Origin: Microbacterium sp. SORGH_AS_0428
GTDB lineage: Bacteria; Actinomycetota; Actinomycetes; Actinomycetales; Microbacteriaceae
DNA length: 64,000 nucleotides
NCBI RefSeq assembly: GCF_031453615.1
Contig: NZ_JAVIZT010000001.1
Location: 1,984,001-2,048,000 of the forward strand
Reading direction: 5' to 3'
Part shown: positions 1 to 8,631 of the stretch, piece after piece
Position numbering within the stretch: position 1 is the first letter of the stretch
How the letters are laid out: each line of letters opens with the position of its first letter
Position numbers and translations under genes: made by a program
The notes under the pieces: model-generated
The model's database searches: none
What the model saw: the letters and a program-made list of their open reading frames with translations, nothing else
Told to the model about the DNA's origin: nothing

Positions 1-34
1 GTTAGGCGGTTGGCCTGAGACGACGTGGCCTGCG

Positions 35-847
35 TTACGGACGTGAGTGTTGCTGGGGGGCGTCGCGGGGGCCCGGGGGCATCGGCGGTTCGCGTCGGTG
101 CCCCTCTTCATCCGACCCGGTCGCTGATGACGGCGGCCCGGCTTCAGAACCTGCCGGCTCGTCCCGGGCGGCGGTCGCCGGCAGCTCGAGGGCGACGCGT
201 CGCTCGAGTTCGTCGATCGCCGCATCGGAGAGGGAGATCAATCCGTCGAGCTCTTCGCGCACACGCCGGTACGCGAGCTGGCGCTCGGCGGGGGTCGCCG
301 CCTCGTCGACGGCGACCGAGAGCAGTTGCTGGGCGGTGTCGAGGCGTTTGCGCTCGGACGGCGTGAACCCGGCGTCGCGTACTCGTCGCGCCTCGCGTTC
401 GGCGACGTCGAAAGCCACCTCGTAGTCGGTGACGGCGTTCTGATACGCGGTCAACTCGGCCGCGGAGATCTTGGCATCCGCCGATGCCGGCCGCATCCGA
501 TCCGCGACACGCTTGGCGCGCAGGAACGCGGCCGTGAGATCCTGGCGCCCGTCGCTCATGGCGGGGTAGGCGATCATCTTCGCGACGTCGAGCTCGTACT
601 CGAGCCATCGCGCCGTGGTCGCGTCGTGCTCGGCGAGGGTGCGTTCGAGTGCGGACGCCGTCGGCTCCGGTCGTGGCTCGACGGGCGCCTGCGGGATCGC
701 TCCGCTTCTGGCGCGGATGAGTTCGAGTCGCCTCTCGTGCCGCCGCTTCGCGCCTCGCTCCCACGCGCGGGCGGCGCCGCCGGCGACGCCGATGAGAGGG
801 AAGGCGAGCCACCAGTTGTGCTGGAGGAACGCGAACAGCTGATCCAC
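35..847 (-). CDS. Membrane-anchored coiled-coil protein, paralogue of the protein at 1928-2791
   Basis: 270 aa, function not recognised. One N-terminal membrane segment (about residues 8-27) is followed by a basic stretch and a charged, helical cytoplasmic part; the tail is Pro/Ser/Asp rich. Around residues 70-105 it has the pattern EHDA..ARWLEYE.DV followed by P.MSD and TAA.L.A, which is shared almost word for word with the gene at 1928-2791, so the two are paralogues. The start is GTG at 847: a -10-like TAACAT (854-859) lies 6 nt before it, which predicts a leaderless mRNA. It is divergent from methionine aminopeptidase. Confidence 0.7.
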   Translation of the reverse strand: MDQLFAFLQHNWWLAFPLIGVAGGAARAWERGAKRRHERRLELIRARSGAIPQAPVEPRPEPTASALERTLAEHDATTARWLEYELDVAKMIAYPAMSDGRQDLTAAFLRAKRVADRMRPASADAKISAAELTAYQNAVTDYEVAFDVAEREARRVRDAGFTPSERKRLDTAQQLLSVAVDEAATPAERQLAYRRVREELDGLISLSDAAIDELERRVALELPATAARDEPAGSEAGPPSSATGSDEEGHRREPPMPPGPRDAPQQHSRP

Positions 848-1002
848 TTCTCCATGTTAGGAGCCACGGCGCACCGATCGCGGGTCAGGAGGCGGGAGTT
901 CGCCGTGTCCCCGGCGCTGCGCCGGCCGCATCCGCCCGGAGTCCGTCGAGCGAGAGGCCGATGACCGGGCCACGGCGGCGACCATGGAGAATGGTTACTG
1001 CC

Positions 1003-1773
1003 ATGATCGAGATCTTCACGCCCGCCGAGGTCGACCGCGCACGCCGGACGGGCGCACTCGTCGGCCAGATCCTCGACACGATCCGCTCGCGCGTCGTGCC
1101 GGGAACCAACCTGCTCGAGATCGACGCCTGGGCGAAGGAGATGATCCTGGGTGCCGGAGCGGTGTCGTGCTACGTCGACTATGCGCCCTCCTTCGGCCGT
1201 GGACCGTTCGGCCACTACATCTGCACGGCCGTGAACGACGCCGTCCTGCACGGCATGCCCCACGACGAGCGCGTCGCCGACGGCGACCTGCTGACCCTCG
1301 ACCTTGCCGTCACGCTCGACGGCATCTCGGCGGATGCGGCGGTGAGCTTCATCGTCGGCGAGAGCCGGCCCGCCGAGAGCGTCGCGCTGATCGACGCGAC
1401 CGAGCGAGCCCTCGCCGCGGGCATTGCGGCCGCGAAGCCGGGCGCCAAGGTGGGCGATCTGTCCCGCGCGATCGGCACCGTGCTCAAGCAGGCCGGCTAC
1501 TCCGTGAACGTCGAGTTCGGCGGCCACGGCATCGGGACGACGATGCACCAGGACCCGCACGTTCCCAACGCGGGCCGCCCCGGTCGAGGGTTCGTGCTGC
1601 GTCCGGGCCTGCTGCTGGCGCTCGAGCCGTGGGTCATGGTCGACACGGACCAGCTCGTGACCGATGACGACGGCTGGACGCTGCGCAGCGCCACCGGATG
1701 CCGCACCGCCCACACCGAGCACACGATCGCCATCACGGAGACCGGCGCAGAGATCCTGACGCTTCCGCGCTGA
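1003..1773 (+). CDS. map: Type I methionine aminopeptidase
   Basis: 256 aa from ATG 1003; it removes the initiator methionine from nascent proteins in the cytosol. The pita-bread fold signatures are present: LLTLDLAVTLDG with the two metal-binding Asp, GGHGIGTTMHQDPH with the metal His, LALEPW with a metal Glu, and HTEHTIAITE with the last Glu. An in-frame ATG at 961 would add 14 residues outside the conserved family region. GGAGA at 986-990 is 12 nt upstream of 1003, and AATGGT seven nt before 1003 could also be a -10 for a leaderless transcript. The length is normal for the short actinobacterial Map type that lacks an SH3/zinc extension. Confidence 0.93.
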   Translation: MIEIFTPAEVDRARRTGALVGQILDTIRSRVVPGTNLLEIDAWAKEMILGAGAVSCYVDYAPSFGRGPFGHYICTAVNDAVLHGMPHDERVADGDLLTLDLAVTLDGISADAAVSFIVGESRPAESVALIDATERALAAGIAAAKPGAKVGDLSRAIGTVLKQAGYSVNVEFGGHGIGTTMHQDPHVPNAGRPGRGFVLRPGLLLALEPWVMVDTDQLVTDDDGWTLRSATGCRTAHTEHTIAITETGAEILTLPR

Positions 1774-1805
1774 CGGCGGCGGACGCCACGCCCGCTTCGG
1801 GGGGG

Positions 1806-1890
1806 GCGACGTCTGCACGATCGGCGGTGCCGGTGTGTGCTCGTGGTGCGGGTGAGGTGCGGATGTCGGGATCGGTCGTGCAGATGTCGT
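1806..1890. repeat. 85-bp inverted-repeat element, copy A1
   Basis: The arms GCGACGTCTGCACGA (1806-1820) and TCGTGCAGATGTCGT (1876-1890) are inverted copies with two mismatches. The element lies in the convergent gap between map and the gene ending at 1928. Three more copies of the same length occur at 2874, 41990 and 45155. Confidence 0.75.
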
Positions 1891-1927
1891 GACCCCGGGG
1901 CGGCCGGTGCGCGCCGTGCGCGCCGGT

Positions 1928-2791
1928 TCAGGGGCGAGGTTCGCGACCGGTGCCACCGGTGCGACGCGGCACGGGCCACACCGCACGGACGACGCGCTCC
2001 GCCGTTCCCGGGGACTCCTCGGTTCGCGGCGCGCGCCTCGGCGTCTCGGGCACGGGTGGCGCGGGTTCGCTGCGGATGACACGAGGCGCCTCGGATGCGG
2101 TCGCGCTCTCGCGCGGCGGAACCTCGGGACGCCGACGCCCCCGCTCCGCGGAGGCTCGCAGGGCGGCGGTCTCGGCGGCGGCGAACACCTCGTCCAGCTC
2201 CCGGACCGCAGCGGCGTAGGCCACGAAGTCGGCGGGATCCATCCTCGTCGCACCTGCCGGAGGGCGCAGCCATTGCGCCTTCTGCATGGCCTGCAGATAG
2301 GCGGCCGTCGCCGGATGGTGGGGGTCGCTCATCTGGGGCACCGCGATCGCGAGTTCGACATCGGTCTCGTACTCGAGCCATCGTGCGGCGATCGCGTCGT
2401 GCTCGCGCACGATCCGCGCCAGCGGCAGTTCGCTGTCGCGGGCCGCCAGCTGCGCGCGTTCCGCCTTCACCCGCGTGCGCGCGGCGCGCAGCAGCAGCGT
2501 CGCGGTGCGCTGAGCCTCGCGCGCCTGGTTCAGCGCGCGGCGCGCCTCGGAGTGCGAGGCGCTGCGGGTGGCGCGAGCCGCCTGCACCTCGGCCTGCGCG
2601 GCACGCGTTCGCGCCCGGGCACTCAACAGCTCACGCACCGCGTGCTGTTCCTGGTGCCGGGCCGCATCCAGCGCCAGACGACGCGCCCGGCGCCGCCCGG
2701 TCGTCGCCGCGACGTATCCGACGGTGCCGGCACCCGCCGCGGCGGGGGCGGTCCACCACCAGACCGCGAGGAACTCGAGCAGGGGTCCCAC
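1928..2791 (-). CDS. Membrane-anchored coiled-coil protein, paralogue of the protein at 35-847
   Basis: 287 aa, function unknown. An N-terminal membrane segment (about residues 5-28) is followed by a long Ala/Arg-rich coiled-coil region (about 35-120), then the conserved block REHDAIAARWLEYETDV, then MSD and TAAYLQAM, matching the gene at 35-847. The C-terminal 80 residues are Pro/Arg rich and probably disordered. The start is GTG 2791 with TACGAT six nt upstream, the same leaderless arrangement as its paralogue. Only map separates the two paralogues. Confidence 0.7.
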   Translation of the reverse strand: MGPLLEFLAVWWWTAPAAAGAGTVGYVAATTGRRRARRLALDAARHQEQHAVRELLSARARTRAAQAEVQAARATRSASHSEARRALNQAREAQRTATLLLRAARTRVKAERAQLAARDSELPLARIVREHDAIAARWLEYETDVELAIAVPQMSDPHHPATAAYLQAMQKAQWLRPPAGATRMDPADFVAYAAAVRELDEVFAAAETAALRASAERGRRRPEVPPRESATASEAPRVIRSEPAPPVPETPRRAPRTEESPGTAERVVRAVWPVPRRTGGTGREPRP

Positions 2792-2873
2792 ATCCCCATC
2801 GTACGGCGAGGCGGGATGGGCGGCCGAGGGATCCCGCGGATGCCCGCCCGGTCGGCGGGGCCTGCGCGGCGGG

Positions 2874-2958
2874 GCGACATCTGCACGGCGGACGCCGCTA
2901 AACCCGTCTCATGCGTCTCGCGGGATCACATCAGCACCACAGCTCGTGCAGATGTCGC
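2874..2958. repeat. 85-bp inverted-repeat element, copy A2
   Basis: Perfect 14-bp arms GCGACATCTGCACG (2874-2887) and CGTGCAGATGTCGC (2945-2958). The element sits downstream of the purL-small membrane protein operon, where it could act as a transcript end. It is the best-preserved copy of the family. Confidence 0.8.
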
Positions 2959-2998
2959 AACGGAGCCTCGAGGAGCCCAGCCGGACGGGGACCCGGGT

Positions 2999-3133
2999 TC
3001 AGCCGAAGAGCAGGGCGAGGACGGTCGAGCCGCCGCCGACGAGCACGAGGGCGATGATCACCACCCAGGCGACGACCTTCATGCGCATCTGGCGCTTGTC
3101 GGCGAAGCCCTCGTACTCCTCGTCGTCGTTCAT
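2999..3133 (-). CDS. Small single-pass membrane protein cotranscribed with purL
   Basis: 44 aa. An acidic N-terminus is followed by a basic patch and one strong membrane segment (about residues 20-42, VVAWVVIIALVLVGGG then STVLALLF). Its ATG at 3131-3133 overlaps the purL stop as TGATG, so the two are almost certainly translationally coupled. The function is unknown. The coupling and the clean topology argue that it is a real gene and not a chance ORF. Confidence 0.72.
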   Translation of the reverse strand: MNDDEEYEGFADKRQMRMKVVAWVVIIALVLVGGGSTVLALLFG

Positions 3134-5463
3134 CAGGCGCCCTCGGCCACCGTCGGACCGAACGCGGCGGGCAGCGTCGCGCGCGAGCGCTCCCGCAGTT
3201 CGGACACCGACAGGGTGAACACGTCCTGCACCTCGAGCACCGACTCGGCGTCGCCGGAATCGGTGACGCCGATGCGCAGCACGGGGTAGTCGCGTCCCGC
3301 GCACAGGCCCCGGAACTTCACGTCCTCCTCGCGCGGCACGCTGACGATCACACGACCGGTCGACTCGGAGAAGAGGGCGGATGCGGCATCCACACCGTCG
3401 CGTTCCATGAGCTCGGTGAGCCAGACGCGCGCGCCCACGCCGAAGCGCATGACGCCCTCGGCGAGGGCCTGACCGAGGCCGCCCTCCGAGAGGTCGTGGG
3501 CGCTGGAGATGAGTCCCTGATCGCCGGCGGCGCGCAGCAGCTGGGCCAGGCGCTTCTCGGCGGCGAGGTCGACCGCCGGGGGACGACCGCCGAGGTGGTC
3601 GTGCACGACCTGGGCCCACGCGGAGCCGCCCAGCTCGTTGGCGGTGACGCCCAGCAGGTACAGGTTCTCGCCCGCATCCTGCCAGCCGCTCGGGATGCGG
3701 CGGGCGACGTCGTCGATGATGCCCATGACGCCCACGACGGGGGTCGGGTGGATCGGCACGTCGCCGGTCTGGTTGTAGAAGCTGACGTTGCCGCCGGTGA
3801 CGGGGATGCCGAGCTCGAGGCACGCGTCGGAGAGACCCTCGACGGCCTGCGAGAACTGCCACATGACCTCGGGGTTCTCGGGGCTGCCGAAGTTGAGGCA
3901 GTCTGTGACGGCGGTGGGGGTCGCGCCGGTGACGGCGACGTTGCGGTACGCCTCGGCGAGGGCCAGCTTCGCGCCCTGGTACGGGTCGAGCTGGCAGAAG
4001 CGGCCGTTCGCATCTGTGGCGATCGCGAAGCCGAGACCGGACTCCTCGTCGACGCGGATCATGCCGGCGTCGTCGGGAAAGCTCAGCGCCGTGTTTCCCA
4101 GCACGTAGTAGTCGTACTGGTTCGTGATCCACGACGTGTCCGCGAGGTTGGGGCTGCCGAGAAGCTGCAGGAACTGCTCGCGCAGCGCCGCCGAGTCGGT
4201 CGGGCGCGGCAGGGCGGATGCGGAATCCGCCTGCAGGGCGTCGATCCAGGTCGGGTAGGCGACGGGACGCTCGTAGACGGGGCCGTCGACGGCGACGGTC
4301 GAGGGGTCGACGTCGACGATCTGCTCGCCGTGCCAGAAGATCGCAAGGCGGCCGTCGCCGGTGACCTCGCCGAGCACGCTCGTCTCGACCTCCCACTTGT
4401 CGACGACGGCGAGGAAGGCGTCGAGCTTCTCGGGGGCGACGATCGCCATCATCCGCTCCTGCGACTCCGACATGAGGATCTCTTCGGGAGTCAGCGACGG
4501 GTCGCGCAGCAGGACCTTCTCGAGGTCGACCCGCATCCCGGATCCGCCGTTGGCGGCCAGCTCGCTCGTGGCGCACGAGATGCCGGCGGCGCCGAGGTCC
4601 TGGATGGCCTCGACGAGCTCGTCGCGGTACAGCTCGAGGCAGCACTCGATGAGCACCTTCTCGGCGAAGGGGTCGCCCACCTGCACCGCGGGACGCTTGG
4701 TGGGGCCGCCGTCGGCGAACGTGTCGGAGGCGAGGATGGAGGCCCCGCCGATGCCGTCGCCGCCCGTGCGGGCGCCGAAGAGCACGACCTTGTTGCCGGG
4801 GCCGGTCGCGTCGGCGAGCTTGAGGTCCTCGTGGCGCAGCACGCCCACCGCGAGCGCGTTCACGAGCGGGTTGCCCTGGTAGACGCTGTCGAAGACGGTC
4901 TCGCCGCCGATGTTCGGCAGGCCCAGGCAGTTGCCGTAAAAGGAGATGCCGCTGGTGACGCCGTGGACGACGCGGGCGGTGTCGGGGTTGTCGATCGCGC
5001 CGAAGCGGAGCTGGTCCATGACGGCCACCGGGCGCGCCCCCATCGAGATGATGTCGCGCACGATGCCGCCGACGCCGGTGGCAGCCCCCTGGAAGGGCTC
5101 GATGTAGCTGGGGTGGTTGTGCGATTCGACCTTGAAGGTCACCGCCCAGCCCTCGCCCACATCGACGACGCCCGCGTTCTGGCCCATGCCGACCATGAGC
5201 CGCTCGCGCATCTCGTCGGTGACCTTCTGGCCGAACTGGCGGAGGTAGATCTTGCTCGACTTGTAGGAGCAGTGCTCGCTCCACATGACCGAGTACATCG
5301 CGAGCTCACCGCTGGTGGGGCGGCGGCCGAGGATCTCACGGATGCGGTCGTACTCGTCGGGCTTGAGACCGAGAGCCGCGTAGGGCTGCTCGCGTTCTGG
5401 CGTGGCGCGAGCGTTCTCGACGGTATCGGCGGCAGGTCGCGAGGCGGTGGCGGGAGTGGTCAC
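3133..5463 (-). CDS. purL: Phosphoribosylformylglycinamidine synthase subunit II
   Basis: 776 aa. It catalyses the ATP-dependent amination of FGAR to FGAM, the fourth step of de novo purine synthesis, with PurS and PurQ as partners (not in this window). The length and motifs are those of the small PurL type: [14 protein letters not shown] near residue 60, the ESHNHPS motif, GGIVRDI, then the repeated AIRS-like halves with [14 protein letters not shown] and AHDLSEGGL. The start is GTG 5463 with GGAG nine nt upstream. A TAGACT -10 about 45 nt upstream suggests a short leader. It is followed directly by a small membrane protein gene. Confidence 0.95.
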   Translation of the reverse strand: MTTPATASRPAADTVENARATPEREQPYAALGLKPDEYDRIREILGRRPTSGELAMYSVMWSEHCSYKSSKIYLRQFGQKVTDEMRERLMVGMGQNAGVVDVGEGWAVTFKVESHNHPSYIEPFQGAATGVGGIVRDIISMGARPVAVMDQLRFGAIDNPDTARVVHGVTSGISFYGNCLGLPNIGGETVFDSVYQGNPLVNALAVGVLRHEDLKLADATGPGNKVVLFGARTGGDGIGGASILASDTFADGGPTKRPAVQVGDPFAEKVLIECCLELYRDELVEAIQDLGAAGISCATSELAANGGSGMRVDLEKVLLRDPSLTPEEILMSESQERMMAIVAPEKLDAFLAVVDKWEVETSVLGEVTGDGRLAIFWHGEQIVDVDPSTVAVDGPVYERPVAYPTWIDALQADSASALPRPTDSAALREQFLQLLGSPNLADTSWITNQYDYYVLGNTALSFPDDAGMIRVDEESGLGFAIATDANGRFCQLDPYQGAKLALAEAYRNVAVTGATPTAVTDCLNFGSPENPEVMWQFSQAVEGLSDACLELGIPVTGGNVSFYNQTGDVPIHPTPVVGVMGIIDDVARRIPSGWQDAGENLYLLGVTANELGGSAWAQVVHDHLGGRPPAVDLAAEKRLAQLLRAAGDQGLISSAHDLSEGGLGQALAEGVMRFGVGARVWLTELMERDGVDAASALFSESTGRVIVSVPREEDVKFRGLCAGRDYPVLRIGVTDSGDAESVLEVQDVFTLSVSELRERSRATLPAAFGPTVAEGA

Positions 5464-5549
5464 GCGGCTGAGCTCCAGGGATCGGGGTGCCGGACCTGCT
5501 CAGTCTAGTTGCGGGCGCGCCCCGGCGGGGTGCGGGCGGTGCGCGGAGG

Positions 5550-6152
5550 TCAGGCGCCGCTGAGAAGCGACGCGATGATGCCCTCCAGCCGTTCGCGCAA
5601 CTCCCGTTCGGGGCGCGGCTCGTAGGACAGCTGCGCGGCGAGGCCCTGGGTCAGCGCGAGCACGGCCCATGCCGTTCGCTGCGGGTCCACCGTTGCGGGA
5701 ATCTCACCCTCCGATCGTGCTCTCATCACGAGCGAGGCCAAGAGGTTTCGCAGCTGGTCGTCGCTCTGGGTGATCGCGCCGGCGATGGCGGGGTCGGATG
5801 CGGAATAGAGCGCGAATGCCTCCGCTTGCCGCTGAGCGGCCCGACGATCGGCATCCAGCGGGAGGATGCTGATCATCAGCGAGACGAGCCATGCGCGCAG
5901 GGTGGGGCGCCCGGGTTCTCCACTCGGAATCGACACCGACTGTTCGCGAAGGCGGGCGAAGGCGGCGGCGAGCATGGTCTCCTTCCGGGGGAAGGCCTTC
6001 TGCACCGCTCCCAGCGAGCATTCCGCCTCGGCGGCCACGGTTCGGAACGAGAGACCCGCTAACCCCTCGCGGGCGATGATGACGAGGGCCGCGTCGGCAA
6101 GCTGCCGCTGACGAGGTGTGAGCGCGTTGCTTCCGAGCGAGGGGGAGGTCAT
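5550..6152 (-). CDS. TetR-family repressor of the CPBP protease operon
   Basis: 200 aa. The N-terminal HTH is clear (residues about 12-58: ADAALVIIAREGLAGLSFRT..., ending GAVQKAFPRKETML), followed by a ligand domain of the usual length. The ATG at 6150-6152 overlaps the upstream protease stop by four bases (ATGA), so the pair is one operon. The promoter of that operon carries two 16-bp palindromes (6919-6956), which are the natural binding sites for this regulator by autoregulation. The ligand is unknown. Confidence 0.85.
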   Translation of the reverse strand: MTSPSLGSNALTPRQRQLADAALVIIAREGLAGLSFRTVAAEAECSLGAVQKAFPRKETMLAAAFARLREQSVSIPSGEPGRPTLRAWLVSLMISILPLDADRRAAQRQAEAFALYSASDPAIAGAITQSDDQLRNLLASLVMRARSEGEIPATVDPQRTAWAVLALTQGLAAQLSYEPRPERELRERLEGIIASLLSGA

Positions 6153-6907
6153 CCGCGCGCCTCGGAGGCGGTGGGGGCGGCGATGCGGCGCGCGAGCAGC
6201 AGCGAATACATGATGAGCACGACGATAGCGACACCGATTCCAGTGAGCGCCCAGGGTGTGGTGAGGTTCCCGCCGATGACGTTCGCGAAGTTCCACACCG
6301 CGTGCCACACGATTCCCGGCCACAGGCTCCCCGTGAGCACGACCAGCTGCGCGGCGACGAGGCCGAAGACCGCTGCGAACGCCACCTGCAGCACGGTGGC
6401 GGGGATGCTCTCGCCGCCCGCCAGGTTCGCCAGGTGCAGCACGGCGAACAGAAGGGTGCTCCCCCCGATCGCGACGCCCGCGCCCAGCGGCCGCAGTACG
6501 GACAGCACGTTCCCGCGGAACCACACCTCTTCATTGGCGGCGACGGCGGCCAGCAGCACCGCTGATGCGAGCCAGAGCGACGGTGACGCGGTCGGCGGCT
6601 GCGTGGCGATGACGATCAGCACGACCGCGAGCGCCGGGAGCAGCCACAGAGCCTCGCGCAGTCGCCGCGGTGCGCGGAGACCGCCCGCGCGCAGCCCGCC
6701 GCGCAGGCTCAGGCCGAGCACGCCGATCGCGGCCGACAGCGCGGTGGTCGCGGCGAGGACCAGGGAGGCGGACACGTCTGAGAGCTCCATGATCTGAGCG
6801 ATCGCGGCTCCGGCGGCCGTGAACACGACGGGCACGAGAGCGAACCCGACCGCCACCGCCCAGCGGCGCGGGGTCGAGACGGGCGTGGCGGTGGTGGGGC
6901 GGGTCAT
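6149..6907 (-). CDS. CPBP-family intramembrane metalloprotease
   Basis: 252 aa from ATG 6907, with about seven to eight membrane segments. The CPBP (Abi) motifs are visible: the EExxxR-type motif as NEEVWFRG near residue 140, a FAVLHLAN motif and the final HAVWN. These are the Glu/His residues of the membrane-embedded metalloprotease family that includes CAAX prenyl proteases and bacteriocin-immunity proteins; the substrate cannot be read from sequence. GGAGG seven nt before 6907 selects this start over the longer frame from 6958, which would run through the operator. It is the first gene of an operon with a TetR regulator. Confidence 0.88.
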   Translation of the reverse strand: MTRPTTATPVSTPRRWAVAVGFALVPVVFTAAGAAIAQIMELSDVSASLVLAATTALSAAIGVLGLSLRGGLRAGGLRAPRRLREALWLLPALAVVLIVIATQPPTASPSLWLASAVLLAAVAANEEVWFRGNVLSVLRPLGAGVAIGGSTLLFAVLHLANLAGGESIPATVLQVAFAAVFGLVAAQLVVLTGSLWPGIVWHAVWNFANVIGGNLTTPWALTGIGVAIVVLIMYSLLLARRIAAPTASEARG

Positions 6908-6918
6908 GATGTCCTCCG

Positions 6919-6990
6919 GGATACGAGTGTATTCCTTTGAGAATACGACTGTATTCACTGCGCCGCAAGCTCCCCGTCTCCCCGCGCTGC
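6919..6990 (-). promoter_or_regulatory. Promoter and twin TetR operator of the CPBP-TetR operon
   Basis: Two near-identical 16-bp palindromes lie in tandem with 22-bp phasing: GGATACGAGTGTATTC (6919-6934) and GAATACGACTGTATTC (6941-6956). On the minus strand TTGCGG, a 17-bp spacer and TATTCT form a good sigma-70-type promoter whose -10 and spacer lie inside the upstream palindrome. Binding would therefore block RNA polymerase. The regulator is probably the TetR protein of the same operon. Confidence 0.75.
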
Positions 6991-7060
6991 CGCGGCTGCG
7001 CTCGGATGCGAAGCCGAGCGCCAGGCGAGCGGAAAGCGCGGGCGCGGATTCCCCACCCGC

Positions 7061-7106
7061 TCGCCTGTCACAGATCGCGCGTTCCGCGTCGATCTGTGAC
7101 AGGCGA
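7061..7106. repeat. Perfect 17-bp inverted repeat after rtcB
   Basis: TCGCCTGTCACAGATCG (7061-7077) and its exact reverse complement (7090-7106) are separated by 12 nt. It begins 18 nt after the rtcB stop and can fold into a strong hairpin, so it may end or stabilise the rtcB mRNA. No T tract follows. Confidence 0.6.
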
Positions 7107-7124
7107 ACGCGGGGGCGATCCGGG

Positions 7125-8294
7125 TCAGTCGCCCTTCACGTTGACGAGCTGGCGCAGCGAGTGCCGGATCGACACGAGGTCCTCCGCATCCGTCATCACT
7201 CTGTCGATCGGCTTGTAGGCCTGCGGGATCTCGTCGATGAAGGCGTCCGTGTCGCGGAACTCGATGCCGGCCATAGCCTCGCGGAGCTGCTCGTGCGAGA
7301 ACGTGCGCCGCGCGGCGGAACGGGAGTACTCGCGACCGGCGCCATGGGGCGACGAGTTGAGCGAGACCGGGTTGCCGAGCCCCTCGACGACGTACGACGC
7401 CGTGCCCATCGACCCCGGGATGAGGCCGGGACGGCCCGCATCCGCCTGGATCGCGCCCTTGCGCGACACCCACACCTCCTTGCCGAAGTGGCGCTCGGGC
7501 TGCGTGAAGTTGTGGTGGCAGTTGATCCGCTCGTGCTCGACGACGTCCTCGCCGAGGAACTCGCCGAGCTGGCGCGCGACGCGGTCCATCATCTCCTCGC
7601 GGTTCAGCAGCGCGAAGTGCTGCGCCCACTGCAGCTCTCGGATGTACCGCGCGAACTCGGGCGTGCCTTCCACGAGGTAGGCGAGGTCGGGGTCCGGCAG
7701 GTCGATCCACCACTGCTTCGCCAGCCGCTGGGCGACCGCGATGTGGTGGGCGGCGATCTTGTTGCCGATGCCGCGCGAGCCGGAGTGCAGGAACATCCAG
7801 ACGCGGTCGAGTTCGTCGACCGACACCTCGATGAAGTGGTTGCCGGATCCGAGCGAGCCCAGCTGGAGCCGCCAGTGACTGACGTACGACGCCGGGTCGA
7901 AGCCGGATGCGGTGGCCTTCGCCTCGAGCTCCGCGATGCGCGGCGCCGCGGTGGCGACGACCTTGCGGTTGTCGTGGCCGGCCGAGAGGGGGATCGCCCG
8001 CTCGATTGCCTCGCGAAGCGGTGCGAGGTCTCGACTCGCCAGCTGCGAGAGCTCGAACTGGGTGCGGACGGCGATCATTCCGCATCCGATGTCGACGCCG
8101 ACGGCCGCGGGCATGATTGCGCCGAGCGTCGGGATGACCGAGCCGACCGTCGCGCCCTTGCCCAGGTGCGCGTCGGGCATCAGCGCGATGTGCGGATGGA
8201 TGAACGGCATCCGTGCCGAGGCGCGCGCCTGATCGAGGGTCTTGTCGTCGATCAGGCTCGCCCACGACACGAGCCGTGCGGAGAGCTTCTCCAT
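7125..8294 (-). CDS. rtcB: RNA ligase RtcB (GTP-dependent 3'-phosphate/5'-OH ligase)
   Basis: 389 aa. It seals RNAs with 2',3'-cyclic phosphate or 3'-phosphate ends to 5'-OH ends, in RNA repair or tRNA processing. Family signatures: VGVDIGCGM with the metal-binding Cys71, GNHFIEV (151-157), HSGSRGIG (His170), INCHHNF, and SPHGAGR with His317, the residue that is guanylylated. The ATG at 8294 is preceded by AAGGAAAGGAATC, a good ribosome site; the longer frame from 8399 would run through a terminator. Upstream on the same strand lie a 32-codon ORF and an intrinsic terminator, so expression may depend on read-through. Confidence 0.93.
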   Translation of the reverse strand: MEKLSARLVSWASLIDDKTLDQARASARMPFIHPHIALMPDAHLGKGATVGSVIPTLGAIMPAAVGVDIGCGMIAVRTQFELSQLASRDLAPLREAIERAIPLSAGHDNRKVVATAAPRIAELEAKATASGFDPASYVSHWRLQLGSLGSGNHFIEVSVDELDRVWMFLHSGSRGIGNKIAAHHIAVAQRLAKQWWIDLPDPDLAYLVEGTPEFARYIRELQWAQHFALLNREEMMDRVARQLGEFLGEDVVEHERINCHHNFTQPERHFGKEVWVSRKGAIQADAGRPGLIPGSMGTASYVVEGLGNPVSLNSSPHGAGREYSRSAARRTFSHEQLREAMAGIEFRDTDAFIDEIPQAYKPIDRVMTDAEDLVSIRHSLRQLVNVKGD

Positions 8295-8343
8295 GATTCC
8301 TTTCCTTGCGTGGGGTGGACCAGCCGGTCCGGGTGTTCTCCCC

Positions 8344-8382
8344 GCGGAAAGAAAACGCCCCGGACCTTTCGGTGCGGGGCGT
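8344..8382 (-). terminator. Intrinsic terminator between the small ORF and rtcB
   Basis: On the minus strand an 8-bp stem ACGCCCCG/CGGGGCGT (8355-8382) carries an inner ACC-GAAA-GGT hairpin and is followed by TTTTCTTT. This is the most canonical intrinsic terminator in the window. Its position before rtcB makes attenuation possible. Confidence 0.8.
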
Positions 8383-8395
8383 GGGACGAAACTCG

Positions 8396-8494
8396 TCACA
8401 TGCTGCGCGCCGGAGGGTACGACTCATAGCGGCCGCTGCGCTTCGAGAGAAGCTGCAGGGCCGCGTTCTGACGCAGGCCGTCGCGTGCGTGCAT
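8396..8494 (-). CDS. Small ORF upstream of rtcB, possible leader peptide
   Basis: 32 aa, beginning MHARDGLRQN and ending in YPPARSM, Arg rich with five Arg. The ATG at 8494 has GAGGAG about eight nt upstream, and the stop is followed within 15 nt by the intrinsic terminator at 8355-8382. A ribosome site, an ORF and a terminator in order support a real translated unit. Whether it is a free small protein or a leader that controls read-through into rtcB cannot be told. I do not recognise the peptide. Confidence 0.5.
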   Translation of the reverse strand: MHARDGLRQNAALQLLSKRSGRYESYPPARSM

Positions 8495-8631
8495 GGGTCG
8501 GTCTCCTCGGCTGATGCTGCGCCGGACGGGGCGCAGCCCTCCGAGGCTAGGGGTGTGGCGGATGCGGCGTCAACCGTGCCGGGTGCTCCGGATGCCGCCT
8601 CGCTCGGCACACCCGGGTCTATCGTCGGAGC

